A stretch of 64,000 bases of DNA from Drosophila miranda (Eukaryota; Arthropoda; Insecta; Diptera; Drosophilidae). Numbering within the stretch: position 1 is the first letter of the stretch; each line of letters opens with the position of its first letter. The translations under genes and the position numbers were made by a program. Shown in pieces: positions 62,319-64,000 of the stretch. Location of the stretch: the NCBI RefSeq assembly GCF_003369915.1, contig NC_046675.1:24242001-24306000 (forward strand), read 5' to 3'. The notes under the pieces are model-generated. The model worked only from the letters and a program-made list of their open reading frames with translations. It was not told where the DNA came from and ran no database searches.

Positions 62319-63886
62319 TGATGCTGGCCGCAGCCGGTCTGCCGGCCTACGATGCCGGTAAGATCAACAGCAACCCGAGCAACGGGACGGGCGGTGGCGT
62401 TGGTGGCACAGTGGGCACTCCCTCGGCAGTGGGTGCCTCGCGTCCTAGTGCTGCCAGTGCACTGATGAAGACCCTATCCGTGCGTCTGCATCGCGGCACC
62501 GAATTTATCAAGGATACCGTGCAGAAGGCCCTCGTCATGTCAGCGCCCGCACCCGTGGCCCCGGCCCAGGTCCCATCACCAGCCCCACCACCAGTTGGAT
62601 CCGCTGTGCCGCCGGCAAAGCCCGTAACGCTGACCAGTCAGACGCTGAAGCGGAAACTGGCCGGAGCGGGCGGCTTGATGGGCTGCGGCCCGAGTCGCAT
62701 TACATCGATCACCGCCAGCTCGAGCAGTGGACGCTTCATTCTGGCCCATGCCAACAGGAAGCCCGCTAGCCAGGTGCCGACGGAGGCGTACCTTAAGGTC
62801 TACACGGTGGCACCCACTGAACTGCATCGCTCGGCAGCGGCCCGCGTACGTAATCCCAGCACTGATAGCTTACTCATGGATCTATGCCAGTTTAAGCCCA
62901 TCCGGCCCATGCCTTTAACGCCAATAAAAATGTAAGTCTTGTAGATCTATTTGGGGAATCGATCAAACAATATACTCAAAATCTCTATCGCTCTTTGCTC
63001 TGGCAGCAACAAATTCCGCGGCTTTGAACTGAAACGACCCAAATTTGTGCCCGCCGTGAATGACAGCGAAGACGAGGACGACGACGAGGATGATCCAGAG
63101 TCACTCCAAAAACCAAAGCCTAGGTGAGTATTGAGCATAATCGTCAAGAGCACCGTCTTGAGTAAGTCTTTTGTTTGGTTCCTCAGCTCCGTGATATTGC
63201 TGCCGCATAAGGGTTCGGCGTTTGTGCCGATGCCCTATATAGCGAGCCCCAACACCACCGCCGCCGCCGCAATCACCGCAACCGCCACCGGCACCGCCAC
63301 CAGGAGCAGATCTCGCTCACACAACACTCACACCTCAGGCACAAGCGCAGACGAGCCCAAGCCAAAGCGTCGTCGTCGCGGTCCGCTGCTCACAGCCAGG
63401 CGACGCCGCACAAGAGCTGCTGCTGCTTTTGTGGCGCCCTCACCAGTCAACACATCAGCCTCTCCAGAAGAAGTAGCAGCCAAATCTGTAGCTCCTGTCA
63501 AACGCAGGGCAGCCACAAAGAGTGGACCAGCGAAACGCAGTCGTGCTGCAGCTGCCAATCCCACGCCAGTCGTTGCCACATCAACCTCGCCGGATGAAGC
63601 ATCCAAGGCGCCTGGCAAACGCAAATCATCAACGAAAAGGGAACCAGCGAAACGCAGTCGTGCCGCAGCTCCCGCAGCTGCCAATCCCACACCAGTCACC
63701 ACATCCACCTCTCCGGGAAGAGCACCCCGCGCACCGGGCAAACGCAAGACGGCCCCAGCAAAGGGCCCACAAAACGCAAAACGCAGCTGTCGTGGCTCCT
63801 CTCCAGCTCGTCCCTCGCCACCCATGACGCGTCAACGGGCCCGTAAACAGATCTCCGCCAGCAGCTGCCATAGTGGCAGCACTTAA
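62318..63886 (+). CDS. Basic Ala/Pro/Ser/Lys-rich nuclear-type protein, unrecognised
   Basis: Three coding exons, 62318-62931, 63007-63123 and 63187-63886, joined by introns of 75 and 63 nt (donors GTAAGT and GTGAGT, acceptors GGCAG and CTCAG), give 476 residues ending TAA. ATG 62318 is the first in-frame ATG; 62321 is a second one. The N-terminal third is Gly/Ala/Pro-rich with a likely helix (LMKTLSVRLHRG...IKDTVQKAL near residues 50-76). Exon 2 encodes FRGFELKRPKF then a strongly acidic run (DSEDEDDDEDD). The C-terminal half is very basic, with KPKRRRRGPLL and about three 39-residue repeats ending PAKRSRAAA. Acidic plus AT-hook-like basic regions suggest a nuclear, perhaps chromatin-associated, protein. 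I do not recognise the family. Confidence 0.8.
63437..63790 (+). repeat. Three tandem 117-bp coding repeats
   Basis: Repeats of about 39 residues inside exon 3: NPTPV..TSTSP, then APGKRK, then PAKRSRAAA. CCAGCGAAACGCAG recurs 117 bp apart (63527 and 63644). The outer copies are diverged. Confidence 0.75.
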
Positions 63887-64000
63887 GTTTCATCTACAAT
63901 CATCTCGGATGTTCGTTCAGTGGAACGTAATCCGATGCGGCAGCAGCAACAATGGGAAAACTCTCCAAGTTCTAAGTCTTTTGGTTCTAGTTACTGTTTA
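63887..64000 (+). other. Start of the terminal gene's 3' UTR
   Basis: Sequence after the TAA at 63884-63886. No poly(A) signal appears before the window ends, so the transcript probably continues beyond it. Confidence 0.6.

Noticed and set aside
1..64000. tRNA, rRNA, snRNA and snoRNA genes
   Set aside because: No T-loop-like GGTTCRANNCC with matching acceptor arms and no other RNA family signature was noticed by eye; a covariance-model scan would be decisive.

Overview
The window is insect nuclear DNA, almost certainly from a Drosophila (Sophophora) species. Two things support this. The minus strand carries the complete pair-rule gene odd-paired (opa), whose predicted protein closely matches Drosophila Opa as I remember it. 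The other genes have short fly-type introns of about 55-90 bp and fly core-promoter motifs (Inr/DPE, motif 1, motif 6, DRE). The many imperfect hexamer-type repeats would fit an obscura-group fly, but I cannot prove that from sequence alone.

Layout. 0-5 kb: an unrecognised acidic, Ser-rich protein gene on the plus strand (about 2372-4724). 4.7-11.4 kb: gene-free. 11.4-30.5 kb: opa on the minus strand, with three coding exons, a 155-bp intron 2 and a 16-kb intron 1 that splits the zinc-finger array between fingers 3 and 4. 30.5-47 kb: a gene desert upstream of opa, probably regulatory. 47-49.6 kb: a divergent pair of small single-exon genes that are diverged paralogues. 49.6-56.3 kb: gene-free. 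56.3-61.6 kb: an untidy island holding duplicated promoter-like blocks, a 34-bp minisatellite, a truncated LEM-domain ORF, a compact four-exon gene model, a small Gly/Arg-rich gene and a decayed P-superfamily transposase. 61.6-63.9 kb: a three-exon gene for a basic Ala/Pro/Lys/Arg-rich protein with an upstream-ORF-rich leader.

The most interesting signal is at the 3' end of opa. The annotated UGA stop is followed in frame by 81 further open codons. An 11-bp perfect stem starts 10 nt after the stop. This is the arrangement expected for regulated stop-codon readthrough, and it would give Opa a long isoform with a new C-terminus. Second is the 56-61.6 kb island, where transposase remains, minisatellite DNA, near-duplicate promoters and apparently spliced small genes lie between two ordinary genes.

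The large non-coding blocks around opa fit a developmental transcription factor with a wide cis-regulatory landscape. I could not identify individual enhancers, and I saw no tRNA, rRNA or CRISPR array.
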